NCBI RefSeq assembly: GCF_012849055.1
Contig: NZ_CP051678.1
Coordinates: 1-64,000, forward strand
From: Spirosoma rhododendri
GTDB lineage: Bacteria; Bacteroidota; Bacteroidia; Cytophagales; Spirosomataceae
Length of the DNA stretch: 64,000 nt
Direction of reading: 5' to 3'
The position numbers and the translations under genes are program-made. Of this stretch, positions 37,255 through 45,977 are shown piece by piece; the stretch's first letter is position 1, and every line of letters begins with the position of its first letter. Below the pieces are notes generated by a model. It ran no database searches. It had not been told where the DNA came from and saw nothing but the letters and a program-made list of their open reading frames with translations.

Positions 37255-38238
37255 CTAAAGACCTAGTTTACCCGAGGCATTGTGTTTGCGAATATTGCGT
37301 CGTCGGTCATAGCGCTGGATCATGGTCGTAGTGCGATGCTTAGTCTGATTCATCACCTCCAGATCGTCCGCCCCGTTGGCTTTGGCCACAGTCACGAAAC
37401 TGGCCCGCAGGGAGTGGGCGGTAAAGGACTCGCCCAGCTGCTGCTGGACCAACACGTTTACCCACTCATCCGACAGTCGGGCCTGGGTCACTCGTTCCCC
37501 TTTCCGAATACGAACGAACAACGGTCCCTGCTCCCGATCAATCACGGCTAACCACTGTTGTAGTGCCCCGATGGGACAATACTCAGGTTCATTGGCGTAG
37601 GCCACGGCTTTTTCCTCGATTTCCCCGAATTGATTGGTTTTCGAGCGGTGTAGCCGGATGACCAGGCCAGCGTCATCAATCAGCAGGTGATTCACGTCGA
37701 GGCTAGCCAATTCACTCCGTCGAAACGCGCCGGTAAAGCCCAGCAGAAGAATGGCCCGGTTACGTATTCCCGTGGGCGTGTGGGGCAAGCTATCGATGGC
37801 CTGCCGCAACTGCTTGACCGAAAAGTCCGGTGCCTGCTTCTGGCGCGCGGTCTTCTTCAGCTTGACGCCTTTCATGAAGACCTTGAACTGCTCGTCGGTG
37901 GTGGGTGATGGCACGTTGTGCTGGCGGTGCAGCTTAGCCAGGCTGGCCAGGTGGCGCTGAATGGTAAAGAACGAGCGTGTCCGTCCCAGGAAGGTGACGT
38001 ACTCAACCAGGGCCACGGCCGACAGGGGTGTTAGCGGATAGCTATTGTGCTCACACCAGTCGCTGTACTGGCGGATGTCAGTGGTAAAGGCCCGTTGCGA
38101 GTTGGCGGATCCTTGCAGGCCCGCCCGCAGATACTCGCGGGCTTCCCCATGGAGCTGCTCGTCGACGCGTAATGACAGGCGCTGCTCTTGGGCCAGCGTA
38201 ATCGTTACGGCATTGGGATCAGTGGCGGGTTGCTTCAT
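37255..38238 (-). CDS. Tyrosine recombinase/integrase
   Basis: A 327-residue phage-type integrase. The N-terminal SAM-like core-binding domain (about 35-130) has the pattern YSDWCEHNSYPLTPLSAVAL. The catalytic domain (about 138-320) carries R173/R174 (GAFRRSEL), K200, H275 and R278 (HSLR), H301 and nucleophile Y310 (MIQRYDRR). These complete the R-K-H-R-H-Y set. Such enzymes mobilise genomic islands or resolve dimers. It faces away from the AT-rich cassette at 38.7-41.2 kb, whose composition suggests transfer. No att repeat was identified by eye. Confidence 0.9.
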   Translation of the reverse strand: MKQPATDPNAVTITLAQEQRLSLRVDEQLHGEAREYLRAGLQGSANSQRAFTTDIRQYSDWCEHNSYPLTPLSAVALVEYVTFLGRTRSFFTIQRHLASLAKLHRQHNVPSPTTDEQFKVFMKGVKLKKTARQKQAPDFSVKQLRQAIDSLPHTPTGIRNRAILLLGFTGAFRRSELASLDVNHLLIDDAGLVIRLHRSKTNQFGEIEEKAVAYANEPEYCPIGALQQWLAVIDREQGPLFVRIRKGERVTQARLSDEWVNVLVQQQLGESFTAHSLRASFVTVAKANGADDLEVMNQTKHRTTTMIQRYDRRRNIRKHNASGKLGL

Positions 38239-38293
38239 GGGAAAGGGGAACGAGCAGCAGCGGACAAAAAGGGGCCAACTTGACTTGTTTTGA

Positions 38294-38301
38294 CAAAGAT
38301 A
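38294..38301 (-). promoter_or_regulatory. Candidate -7 box (TATCTTTG) of the integrase gene
   Basis: A full TAnnTTTG match on the minus strand, 56 bp upstream of the integrase ATG. Confidence 0.4.
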
Positions 38302-38400
38302 GGGTTACTCGCGATAAGTGGGTTTTATCACAAGTAATAAAAAGTATACCTAAGAATTAATATTGTTTTTCTACACCATCGGTAAATTCATTGACCGACT

Positions 38401-38416
38401 GTGAAACATGTTCCAC
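38401..38416. repeat. 16-bp near-palindrome
   Basis: GTGAAACATGTTCCAC reads as an inverted repeat with one mismatch, in the gap between the integrase and the AT-rich cassette. Its half-sites (TGTTTCAC, TGTTCCAC) resemble ParB-site halves, but in the opposite order. It may be a recombinase or regulator site. Confidence 0.35.
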
Positions 38417-38456
38417 GATTGTGTCTACAACAGTTACTATGGCGTTACCATAAGCA

Positions 38457-38489
38457 ATAAAAAAGCCTCACCCATTGATTGAGTGAAGC
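38457..38489 (-). terminator. Intrinsic terminator (minus strand)
   Basis: A 9-bp stem with two G-U pairs (38465-38473 with 38481-38489) and a 7-base loop is followed on the minus strand by a T-run. It would end transcription from the small gene at 38677-38868. Confidence 0.55.
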
Positions 38490-38676
38490 TGCTGAATCAT
38501 AACAGATAGAAAGGCGGTAGAAGGAGCCGCTTATTGTAAAGATTGAAACATAGTGAGCCTAGTTTTCTCATTTTTTGGGCGCAGCAGATTACACCGGCGT
38601 TTTCTAAACGAGCGACTGAAAACAGCCATAAGCTACTCTACCAAGAGCCGATTTAGGAATTAGCAACCGAAAAAGC

Positions 38677-38868
38677 TTATTTAGCCATTGGCTTACGCCT
38701 GCTGGGCTTTCCCAAGTAAGGTGCCTTGGGCGGAACAATCTTAGCCGTCAATGCTAACTTGTAGCCGGTGATACCTTCCTGATAGGCGAAAGGCTTTAGG
38801 GTAAAGCTGTACTTATCAATTTTATTTACCGTAAACTCACCTAGTATTTGAATATAAATTTTCACCAT
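38677..38868 (-). CDS. Small hypothetical protein (63 aa)
   Basis: The ATG at 38868 opens a 63-residue basic protein with a strand-rich start (MVKIYIQILGEFTVNKI), then YSFTLKPFAYQEGITGYKLA and a lysine/arginine tail (KPSRRKPMAK). It has no signal peptide. It diverges from the gene at 39002 with AT-rich DNA between them, and a terminator lies downstream. Not recognised. Confidence 0.5.
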   Translation of the reverse strand: MVKIYIQILGEFTVNKIDKYSFTLKPFAYQEGITGYKLALTAKIVPPKAPYLGKPSRRKPMAK

Positions 38869-39001
38869 ATTAATTTATATTCAGACCCCACAACACAGGA
38901 AGAAACTCTTATTGTATTAAGTGATGTTGCCAAAATGAAACTTCGTTTATGAAAAAAATTTTGATAAAAGAGCTCTTTTACTATTCTAAAGCGTTAATGA
39001 T

Positions 39002-40282
39002 ATGTACGATTTAAAAGCGACAATTGCTAATTACAATCCTACAGTGGAGAAATTAAAATCTAAATTTCGCTACTGGCATATAGAAGCTTTATTAAACCAA
39101 GCAGCAGATCTAGTTGAAAAGTGTATTCAAGAATTAAAAGAATATAATGCTCTTAATTACGCATTCAATCAACTGCTTATCGAAATAGAAGTAGAAGAAA
39201 AAGCCCTTGAGCTTGACAGGGTTCGTTTGGAAGATGGTTACTTTAATCGGGAAGAAAGACTTGCTGATATGAAATTAACTTTCTTTGATAAGTCTATAAA
39301 AGATTTTGATATGTCTCTTGCCGAGGCACAAAAGCTTCATAATTATCAGACTAATGAGGGTCAGGGTGCTGCCGGTTGGACACGAGCTGGTCAAAATTTG
39401 AATGAGAAGGAAATTGAGTATTATTCAAGGGTTGTTGAAGAAGATTTAATCATGTTACAACGAAAATGGGCTAGGCATGAAGTCGATTATAATATTCAAT
39501 CCTTCCGAGATCGTTATGATGCCCTAGAAAAGAAAAAGAGTTTTGTAGCCGAGGGTATGCCGTTTGCTATAGACAGACAGAGAGATGAGGTTGCAAAAAG
39601 AGTGTCTAGAAATTACGTAGATGCATTAGATCGTTCTAAGGTCACTGAACAAGGTTTAGAAATAATATACGGTTATAACGAAAAAATTCCTACAGATAAT
39701 TTTGATAATAAACCTACTGATCAACTTGTCACATCTCTGGCGATCTGGATTCGTAACGCAATTGAATTTATTGTAGCTTATCAACAAAGGGAGCAAGGGT
39801 TCACACGAGTTGTTTCGGTTCGCTCATTGCTAAGCAACCAAGAATGGATAGATCTTGAAAAACATGATGTTCTTTTGCGTATTCCTACATACTATTTTGA
39901 AAACCATGACAATGTAAGAATACGTGGTATAGGAGCGTCGATTGTCGGTAATGCAGGTAAGATTCCTTGGACCATTAAAATTAAAGTTCCAAACAGTGCG
40001 CTTTACACCAGAGAATTAAACGAGATTAGAGTCGATCAATCAGATCTACCAATGTGTTTGTTAGGTCGTGTAGAGAATCGATCATCTCCCAATCCAATTG
40101 AGATATGTGGTATGACTTCGTTAATAAACTCAAGCCCTATAGGAATAGATCCAATGGAACATGTAGATAATAAAAGTAAGTGGTTAATAAAAATTAATGA
40201 CTCTGCTAATCACAATGAGAAATTTAGTGATATTGACGACATACTTTTAGAACTTATTTTGGTGGGCATACCTAAAAATTAA
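39002..40282 (+). CDS. Large helical protein of AT-rich cassette, possibly Tc-toxin-like C-terminal fold
   Basis: A 426-residue protein. Residues about 30-230 are long charged helices (VEKCIQELKEYNAL; VEEKALELDRVRLED; EEDLIMLQRKWARHEV). After a TRVVSVRSLL segment at about 270 comes a strand-rich region (VLLRIPTYYFEN, VRIRGIGASIVG, WTIKIKVP). That order loosely resembles the TcB-binding end of Tc toxin A subunits, but I would not assign it. It has no signal peptide. The DNA is AT-rich and codon use differs from neighbours, suggesting recent transfer. It is followed 12 bp later by the gene at 40295. Confidence 0.6.
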   Translation: MYDLKATIANYNPTVEKLKSKFRYWHIEALLNQAADLVEKCIQELKEYNALNYAFNQLLIEIEVEEKALELDRVRLEDGYFNREERLADMKLTFFDKSIKDFDMSLAEAQKLHNYQTNEGQGAAGWTRAGQNLNEKEIEYYSRVVEEDLIMLQRKWARHEVDYNIQSFRDRYDALEKKKSFVAEGMPFAIDRQRDEVAKRVSRNYVDALDRSKVTEQGLEIIYGYNEKIPTDNFDNKPTDQLVTSLAIWIRNAIEFIVAYQQREQGFTRVVSVRSLLSNQEWIDLEKHDVLLRIPTYYFENHDNVRIRGIGASIVGNAGKIPWTIKIKVPNSALYTRELNEIRVDQSDLPMCLLGRVENRSSPNPIEICGMTSLINSSPIGIDPMEHVDNKSKWLIKINDSANHNEKFSDIDDILLELILVGIPKN

Positions 40283-40294
40283 ATTTATTTCATC

Positions 40295-40858
40295 ATGAAT
40301 AAAGGTCTTCGTGCTACAATCGGTACACATGATATAAGTGGGGGATTTGTAAATTTGTCAAACCCTCATAATAATATTGGTACAGGGGTTGCTGATGCAA
40401 TTGAAATAATAAAAGAATATAATTCAATGCTAAGAGATATTTCAGAAGTTGGTCGCTTGGTAGAATTGACTAATTTGAAAAATTATTTGGAGCAACGTTT
40501 GCCAAGCGGACAGGAAGCGCAACTGTACGTCAGTGATTTCCAAGTTGGTAAGGGTTTTAATGAAGTTAGAGTAATAGCGGTCAATCAGTATAGTATCGTA
40601 AATGATGATAAAGTTACATTACAACGTCCAATGATAATTAAATTAATTGGTAAAGCTGATAATTTTTCAACGCATCAAAGTATTCGTGCCCGACCTACTA
40701 GCATTTCTATGAGTAATGAAGTGAACTCTTTTAATTCACCTCAACAACAAAAAACTAATAGTCGAGAAGATGGAATAAGAATTGAGCCAAGGCGCATTGA
40801 TCATATGGGTAAGGCAGAGCGAGATTTTTATGAGCATCCTGATCGCCGAATAGCATGA
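40295..40858 (+). CDS. Unrecognised protein, partner of the 39002 gene
   Basis: A 187-residue protein starting 12 bp after the upstream stop, so the pair is probably co-translated. An N-terminal glycine-rich part (THDISGGFVNLSNPHNNIGT) leads to a helical stretch (VADAIEIIKEYNSML, then LKNYLEQRLPSGQEAQLYVS) and strands (FNEVRVIAVNQYSI). A low-complexity tail rich in Asn, Ser and Gln ends with many Arg residues. It has no signal or membrane segment. AT-rich like its partner. Function unknown. Confidence 0.55.
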   Translation: MNKGLRATIGTHDISGGFVNLSNPHNNIGTGVADAIEIIKEYNSMLRDISEVGRLVELTNLKNYLEQRLPSGQEAQLYVSDFQVGKGFNEVRVIAVNQYSIVNDDKVTLQRPMIIKLIGKADNFSTHQSIRARPTSISMSNEVNSFNSPQQQKTNSREDGIRIEPRRIDHMGKAERDFYEHPDRRIA

Positions 40859-41219
40859 GTTAAGATCAGGATGGCAATGACTTGATACATAAATCACTAA
40901 ATATGAAGATTAAACTATGTGTAAATAATAGGGGGAGCTACCTAATATACATTAGTTGTAAAGGTCATCTTCAATGTAATACAGATTAACACAGTAAGGA
41001 TGGAAACACTGGTTGAAATACCCGTTCGAAGAAAAGACAACGAAAATTCTTTTTGTTATTCGAGTCAAGATCGCTCCCGAGCCATTTTATGAACCAATTC
41101 GACACCACTCTTATGTGGACTTATCTGCCTGTAATTTAGGAAATTACGAGTCGATCAAACTCGTTGAATGTACTAATTATTTAAATAGCGCTGAGTTCTC
41201 GTAAAGTAAAAATTGAGCC
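40859..41219. other. AT-rich intergenic stretch
   Basis: A 63-codon frame beginning at a TTG (41013) is open here but has no supporting features. I do not call it a gene. The stretch ends the AT-rich cassette. Confidence 0.4.
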
Positions 41220-41948
41220 TCATGGCACATGCTTGATTGTCGACAAGCCCCCCGCTCGCTGCCTATCAATAACCGGACTACCCGAGTACGTTATTACGCT
41301 GACACCGTCTGCCGAGGCCGACAAATTTTCGGTTACATCCACGGTAGCATGACTGGCACCGTTCAGTGTCAAATCGGCTTTGGCAATGCGTAGCTGTTCG
41401 GCATAAACACGACTCGCTCCGTCTAGTTGGAAGTCAGCCTTCTGCGCTTTCCCCCGAAGCGTTACCGACGAAGCCGCCTGTAGCCTGACGGTGAGTTGCT
41501 GCACGTCGAGATCGGCCGTTAGTCGGCTGGCTTCGTTGAGCGAGACGGTAAGCTGATCCGCGACAACCGGTACGTCTGCGGTAATCGTGCAGGCAGTGTT
41601 GGCCTGAATCGACCGCAAGGCAGCCCGGTGAATGGTTACCGTAACGGGTTTGGTGTCGTTGAATTTGGCCTTGCGTGACAGACCAATGCGCAGTTCACCG
41701 CTATTAACGGCAATTTCTACGTAGGGCAAGACATTGTCTTCGCCTTCGAGAACCACCGTTCCGGGCGCTCCTTCGGCAATGTGTACCTTTATCGTAAAGT
41801 CGACCAGTAACCGGTCGTAGCTGGCTACCGTGCGGGTTTCCTCGATGGTTTTTCCGCTACCAACGATACCGCCACTGGTACGCTGGGCGAGCAAAGGCGC
41901 GCTGAAAAGCAGCAGGCTCAGTAACAGCAGGACGCGAGTGTTTTTCAT
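41220..41948 (-). CDS. DUF2807 (head GIN domain) secreted protein
   Basis: A 242-residue secreted protein with a signal peptide (LLLLSLLLFSAPLLAQ). It carries the DUF2807 repeating beta-helix-like region: the opening V.SYDRLLVDFTIKVHI, then repeated strands such as LTVSLNEASRLTADLDVQQL and ADLTLNGASHATVDV. Family members are envelope proteins common in Bacteroidota; their role is not settled. It is the last gene of a minus-strand operon after the receptor and S41 protease, starting 18 bp after the protease stop. Confidence 0.85.
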   Translation of the reverse strand: MKNTRVLLLLSLLLFSAPLLAQRTSGGIVGSGKTIEETRTVASYDRLLVDFTIKVHIAEGAPGTVVLEGEDNVLPYVEIAVNSGELRIGLSRKAKFNDTKPVTVTIHRAALRSIQANTACTITADVPVVADQLTVSLNEASRLTADLDVQQLTVRLQAASSVTLRGKAQKADFQLDGASRVYAEQLRIAKADLTLNGASHATVDVTENLSASADGVSVITYSGSPVIDRQRAGGLSTIKHVP

Positions 41949-41966
41949 AACAGCACTGGTTTTAAC

Positions 41967-43397
41967 TTACTTTTTTTTGACAATGGGTTGACTGGCAGAT
42001 AGTACCGAAACTGCTTTGTCCAGCACCACGTCCTTACCGCTGATCAGACTTTGCACGGTAGGCGCGACCAGCACGTCAGGGATCACCCCCACCCCAACGA
42101 AGTCGGTTCCATCGGCATAGGTGTCGCGTTTGGTACAGATGCGGGCCGAACCACCACCGGGCAGGGAAAACGACATAGGCTGACCGGTGGACCCAGTCGA
42201 CGGCTCCCCAATAATGGGAATCCGGGTTGACTTTAACTGACGAATGATAATGAGGAAATCTTCGGCCGCCGACCCCGTGTTGTTGCCCGCCAGCACGACC
42301 ACCGGCGCGCGTAGTCGGGGTTCACGAACAGAATTGTCGAAGGTCATCGTATCGCCTTTGTACCAGAAGTCGCCTTTGGCCGTTTTCAGTGCCCGCTGGT
42401 AAAAATCGCTTTTAGCCTCGGCCGAATCCAGTTTTTGCGTAGCGTAGTAGTTGCCCCAGGCTTTGAAGGCAGCCCGGTGTTCCCGCGTACGCCAGACCGA
42501 CCCGACCAGCTTTTTCTCGTCGGTGAAATACTTCAGAATTTCGGCCCCGATACCCGTATCGCCACCACCGTTCTGCCGGATATCCAGGATTATCCCTTTA
42601 GCCGTCTGTAACTGGGGCAGCATCGCCTTGAATTCATTGACAATGGCTTCCCGGCCAAAGCTATTCAGTTCAACACGCGCGATACCATTGGGTAGCATCG
42701 TCAGCCGCGACAGTTGCCATTTGGCCGGGCTACTGCCATCGCCCAGTATCGCCTGCGACCCGTCGCGCTCGCGCTGGGAAAACAACCGCGAGTTAAACGA
42801 GATGACCTTTCCAGCCGGTGTTCGGAACGTCATGGGGTAAACCGTCGACGTATCCGTCGTGGCGCTCCATATATTCGTCAGCGCCGTATTCCATTTTTCA
42901 TGGTCAGTCGACGCTGAGATATAGGGAATTACCTCCGTAGTCAGATACGACTGAACCGGCTGGTTGTTGACGGTCAGTAATTCGGAACCGATCGGTACGC
43001 TGTCCGACAAACCTTTCAGCACACGGGCGACATACGGTTTTTTGTCGATCAAAACAAATCGGAGCGGCACATAGGTCGAGTAGGTGTAGAGCGATTGGGG
43101 GGCGTTGATATTGGTATGCCCGTCTTTCAGGAGCGCGCAGAAGCGTGCGAGGGTTCGGTAGTAGTCGTAGGTGGTTTTGGTCGCCAGCACCTGCGGAATG
43201 AAGGCGTGGTAGGCGCTGTCCCAGTTGATGTGGGCTTTGTCGAAGTAAGCGAAGTTGTAGCTCGCTTCGGACCAGAATTTCGACAGACCAGCGATCTTGT
43301 CGGTATCCGACAGGTTGGCGGTACGACTCTGTGCGCTGGAAGACAACCAGCTCATACACAGGAACAAAGGCACTAGAAACAAGGAACTAGTTTTCAT
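41967..43397 (-). CDS. S41 family peptidase
   Basis: A 476-residue secreted serine protease. The ATG at 43397 is chosen because it opens a signal peptide (TSSLFLVPLFLCMSWLSSSA). The longer upstream frame overlaps the receptor gene. An N-terminal PDZ-like region precedes the S41 core with DIRQNGGGDTGIG at about 300 and the catalytic serine in NTGSAAEDF at about 390. It lies between the receptor and the DUF2807 gene, and the three are probably one operon acting in the envelope. Unlike the S41 gene at 987, it is intact. Confidence 0.9.
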   Translation of the reverse strand: MKTSSLFLVPLFLCMSWLSSSAQSRTANLSDTDKIAGLSKFWSEASYNFAYFDKAHINWDSAYHAFIPQVLATKTTYDYYRTLARFCALLKDGHTNINAPQSLYTYSTYVPLRFVLIDKKPYVARVLKGLSDSVPIGSELLTVNNQPVQSYLTTEVIPYISASTDHEKWNTALTNIWSATTDTSTVYPMTFRTPAGKVISFNSRLFSQRERDGSQAILGDGSSPAKWQLSRLTMLPNGIARVELNSFGREAIVNEFKAMLPQLQTAKGIILDIRQNGGGDTGIGAEILKYFTDEKKLVGSVWRTREHRAAFKAWGNYYATQKLDSAEAKSDFYQRALKTAKGDFWYKGDTMTFDNSVREPRLRAPVVVLAGNNTGSAAEDFLIIIRQLKSTRIPIIGEPSTGSTGQPMSFSLPGGGSARICTKRDTYADGTDFVGVGVIPDVLVAPTVQSLISGKDVVLDKAVSVLSASQPIVKKK

Positions 43398-43419
43398 CGG
43401 TAGGCAGAATTTATGGTAG

Positions 43420-45831
43420 TTAACGGGCGCGGTTTTCTTCGTCGGCGCTTCCGGAAGTGCGGTTGGTCCGCGTAAAGGTCGAGCGGCCGAAGGCGTACGT
43501 AAATCGAATAGATAGCTGGCGGCTGTTGCGCTTCTGTAGCGTCCAGACGTCCAGGTTCTGGAACTGCCCATAGAACAGCTCCCGGTAGGTGTTCAACAGG
43601 TCGCTGGCGTTGAGTTGCAGGTTACCCGCTCCGCCCAGCACGCTTTTCTGTAACCCCAGCGACAGGCTTCCGTTGGAGGCCACAGTATAGATGTAATCGA
43701 CGGTGGGCGAACTGTAGTAGTAGCTCAGATCGATTGTATAGCCTTTCCCCACCGTAAACGTGTGCCGGCCATCCAGGTAACAGCTCCACGCCTGCGAATC
43801 GATCTGCCCACCAGTCGGGTAAGCCGAGCGCGTCTGGGCGTACTGCACCTGCGCGTAATGCTGCGTCTTCCACCAGGGGGTCAGGGCGTGGGTAACGGCC
43901 ACGTCGAACCAGGCCCGTTGCTGGGTGTTGAGGTTTACCCGCGTGTATCGAACGATTTTGGTCCGATCGTCCTGAATCGGTAATTGCACAAACACGTCCT
44001 TGTCCAGCCGGTAGTTCAGGCTAACCGTAATGGCGCGGTGGGTGTAGGTCAGGTCGGCGGTGTTGTTGGTGACGGGTAGCAGGAAGGGATTGCCTTCGGT
44101 ATACATGTACGGATCGACGTACAGCGTAAAGGGATTCAGCTCCCAGAACGCCGGGCGACGCATTTTGCGGGTAAAGCCGGCCGACAGTACGTTGGCTTCG
44201 CTTAGTTTCCACTGCACATTCAGACTCGGTAACCAGCGGAAATAGCGCCGATTGATGACCTCATTTAGGGTCAGTGAGTTGCCCGTCGAACGGGTATCTT
44301 CAACACGTAGACCGGTGTTAAACTCGACCTTTCCAATCGTCCCGCTCCATTGCCCGTAGGCAGCCAGGATCGTCTCGTCGTACAAAAAGCGGTTGCTGCG
44401 CGACGGGTCGAAGACGAAGCCGGTAGCCGCCAGTGTGTCGTAGCGCAGGTCGCTGTCAGTCGTTGTCCAGGTCAGTTTGGTACCCGCTTCCAGCTTACCG
44501 GCCTTGCCCAGCGAATGGCTGTAATCCGTACGAAACGAACGAATGTAAATCGTACTGGGAAACTGCCCGGTCATGACCATCGGCGACCGCACAGCATTTC
44601 CTTCCGGCGTCAGGTAGTCGTTTCGAAAGTCCTGACTCTTCTGCGTCGCATACGACGCATAGTCCAGAAAAGCAGTTAGTTGGTCACCCCTGGCGTTGAT
44701 GGTGCCTTTGTAGTTCAGATCGAGCGCCACGCTTTGATTGCGCCCTTGGGTTACGTTGAGCGTTTGCAGTAACTGCGTGTTAATCGTGTTGGCACTATAG
44801 TCCTGCTGCTGATTCAAGTTAGTCAGCCGGTCGATATTAGCGGTGCGGTTGCCTTTAACCAGCAGCCCGAACTGGTGCGCTGAATTAGGGGTAAAGTCAG
44901 CAGAGAACTGATAGGTCAGCGGCATAGCCGTTCGCTTGTACCACGAATCGGTCACAAATTCCGTTCGTGTGGTATCGCTTCGCACCACCCGATGTCCCAA
45001 CCCCAGCAGGTAGTTGTTGTTGATGCTGTAGCCCAGTCGCCCGTAGTACGACCACTGCCGGGTTTTGTAGGTTGCACTGCCGCCCAGCTCTCCCCCGCTG
45101 TAGCGTTGATTTTGCAGGAAGCCACTGTACAGACTTCCTTTCCAGCCCAGCGTCTTGTCGCGTTTGAGTTTGATGTTGATCACCGCCCGCGTTTCGCCGT
45201 CAAACTGAGCCGAGGCATTGTTGATCACCTCGATCTGTTCGATATCGGATGCGGCCAACCCCCGCAGCTCTTCGGCCGTCAGCGGTAACTGCTTTCCTTC
45301 GATGTAAACGACTGGCGCGTATTGCCCCTTGACCGATATACTGCCATCCTGACTGACGATCAGCCCCGGTGCGCGCCGGAGCACGTCAAGCGCGTTAGTA
45401 GCAGTCTTAAAAAACGAGTTGGTTACGTTGAGTATCAGTTTACCCATCGACCGCTCAACCACGGGCCGCTCTCCTTTTACGGTCACTTCGTTCAGATTCC
45501 GGCTGTCGGCGCTAAGCTGCACACGCCCGACATCAACGAGCGATTCTACCGTTTCGACCGTATGCCGTTGACTAAAAAAGGGTCGATAGCCAAGCGCCGT
45601 AACCCGTAGGAGGTAGACGCCGGCGGACAGCTGTTGCAGCGTGAAGTGACCGGTGGAGTCAGCGATACCGCCTTTCACGAACGACGAATCGGCCGGTTGC
45701 AGCAGCGCGACGGTTGCGTATTCAACGGGTTGCTGGCGTTCGTTCAGGACAACCCCCGTCAGGCTACCCACCTGCCCTATGCAGCGCAGGGTGATCAACC
45801 AGAAGAGAGCGATAACCAATAGCGTTTTCAT
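43420..45831 (-). CDS. TonB-dependent receptor-like outer-membrane protein
   Basis: An 803-residue protein with a signal peptide (TLLVIALFWLITLRC), a carboxypeptidase-regulatory-like domain (about 23-105; GVVLNERQQPVEYATVALL), a plug (about 120-205; VYIEGKQLPLTAEEL) and a long beta-barrel. The C-terminal end (QLSIRFTYAFGRSTF) is the usual final strand. No SusD partner is present, so this is not a Sus-type glycan locus. A promoter-like -7 box lies upstream. It heads an operon with S41 protease and DUF2807 genes. Confidence 0.9.
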   Translation of the reverse strand: MKTLLVIALFWLITLRCIGQVGSLTGVVLNERQQPVEYATVALLQPADSSFVKGGIADSTGHFTLQQLSAGVYLLRVTALGYRPFFSQRHTVETVESLVDVGRVQLSADSRNLNEVTVKGERPVVERSMGKLILNVTNSFFKTATNALDVLRRAPGLIVSQDGSISVKGQYAPVVYIEGKQLPLTAEELRGLAASDIEQIEVINNASAQFDGETRAVINIKLKRDKTLGWKGSLYSGFLQNQRYSGGELGGSATYKTRQWSYYGRLGYSINNNYLLGLGHRVVRSDTTRTEFVTDSWYKRTAMPLTYQFSADFTPNSAHQFGLLVKGNRTANIDRLTNLNQQQDYSANTINTQLLQTLNVTQGRNQSVALDLNYKGTINARGDQLTAFLDYASYATQKSQDFRNDYLTPEGNAVRSPMVMTGQFPSTIYIRSFRTDYSHSLGKAGKLEAGTKLTWTTTDSDLRYDTLAATGFVFDPSRSNRFLYDETILAAYGQWSGTIGKVEFNTGLRVEDTRSTGNSLTLNEVINRRYFRWLPSLNVQWKLSEANVLSAGFTRKMRRPAFWELNPFTLYVDPYMYTEGNPFLLPVTNNTADLTYTHRAITVSLNYRLDKDVFVQLPIQDDRTKIVRYTRVNLNTQQRAWFDVAVTHALTPWWKTQHYAQVQYAQTRSAYPTGGQIDSQAWSCYLDGRHTFTVGKGYTIDLSYYYSSPTVDYIYTVASNGSLSLGLQKSVLGGAGNLQLNASDLLNTYRELFYGQFQNLDVWTLQKRNSRQLSIRFTYAFGRSTFTRTNRTSGSADEENRAR

Positions 45832-45884
45832 GATCTATGTCGTGCATTGTATCGCACAACCCAGACAGATCAAGCCGCATACCA

Positions 45885-45892
45885 CAAAGTTA
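45885..45892 (-). promoter_or_regulatory. Candidate -7 box (TAACTTTG) of the receptor operon
   Basis: A full TAnnTTTG match on the minus strand, 54 bp upstream of the ATG at 45831. A CAAA at 45917-45920 could be the -33 element at a slightly long spacing. Confidence 0.45.
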
Positions 45893-45977
45893 ATTCATTC
45901 ATTTACAACCCCTTCCCAAAAATGTCCAATGTGAAACTGTTCGAAAACGAGCACGTATCGTTCGGATACGAACAGGC

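Noticed and set aside
38401..38416. Possible parS site
   Set aside because: Half-sites resemble ParB-site halves but in reverse order, and no parAB genes are nearby.
41013..41204. 63-codon plus-strand frame
   Set aside because: Starts at TTG with no supporting motif. An ATG just upstream leads into a different, short frame.
44350..44679. 109-codon plus-strand frame
   Set aside because: Antisense to the TonB-dependent receptor gene; no independent support.
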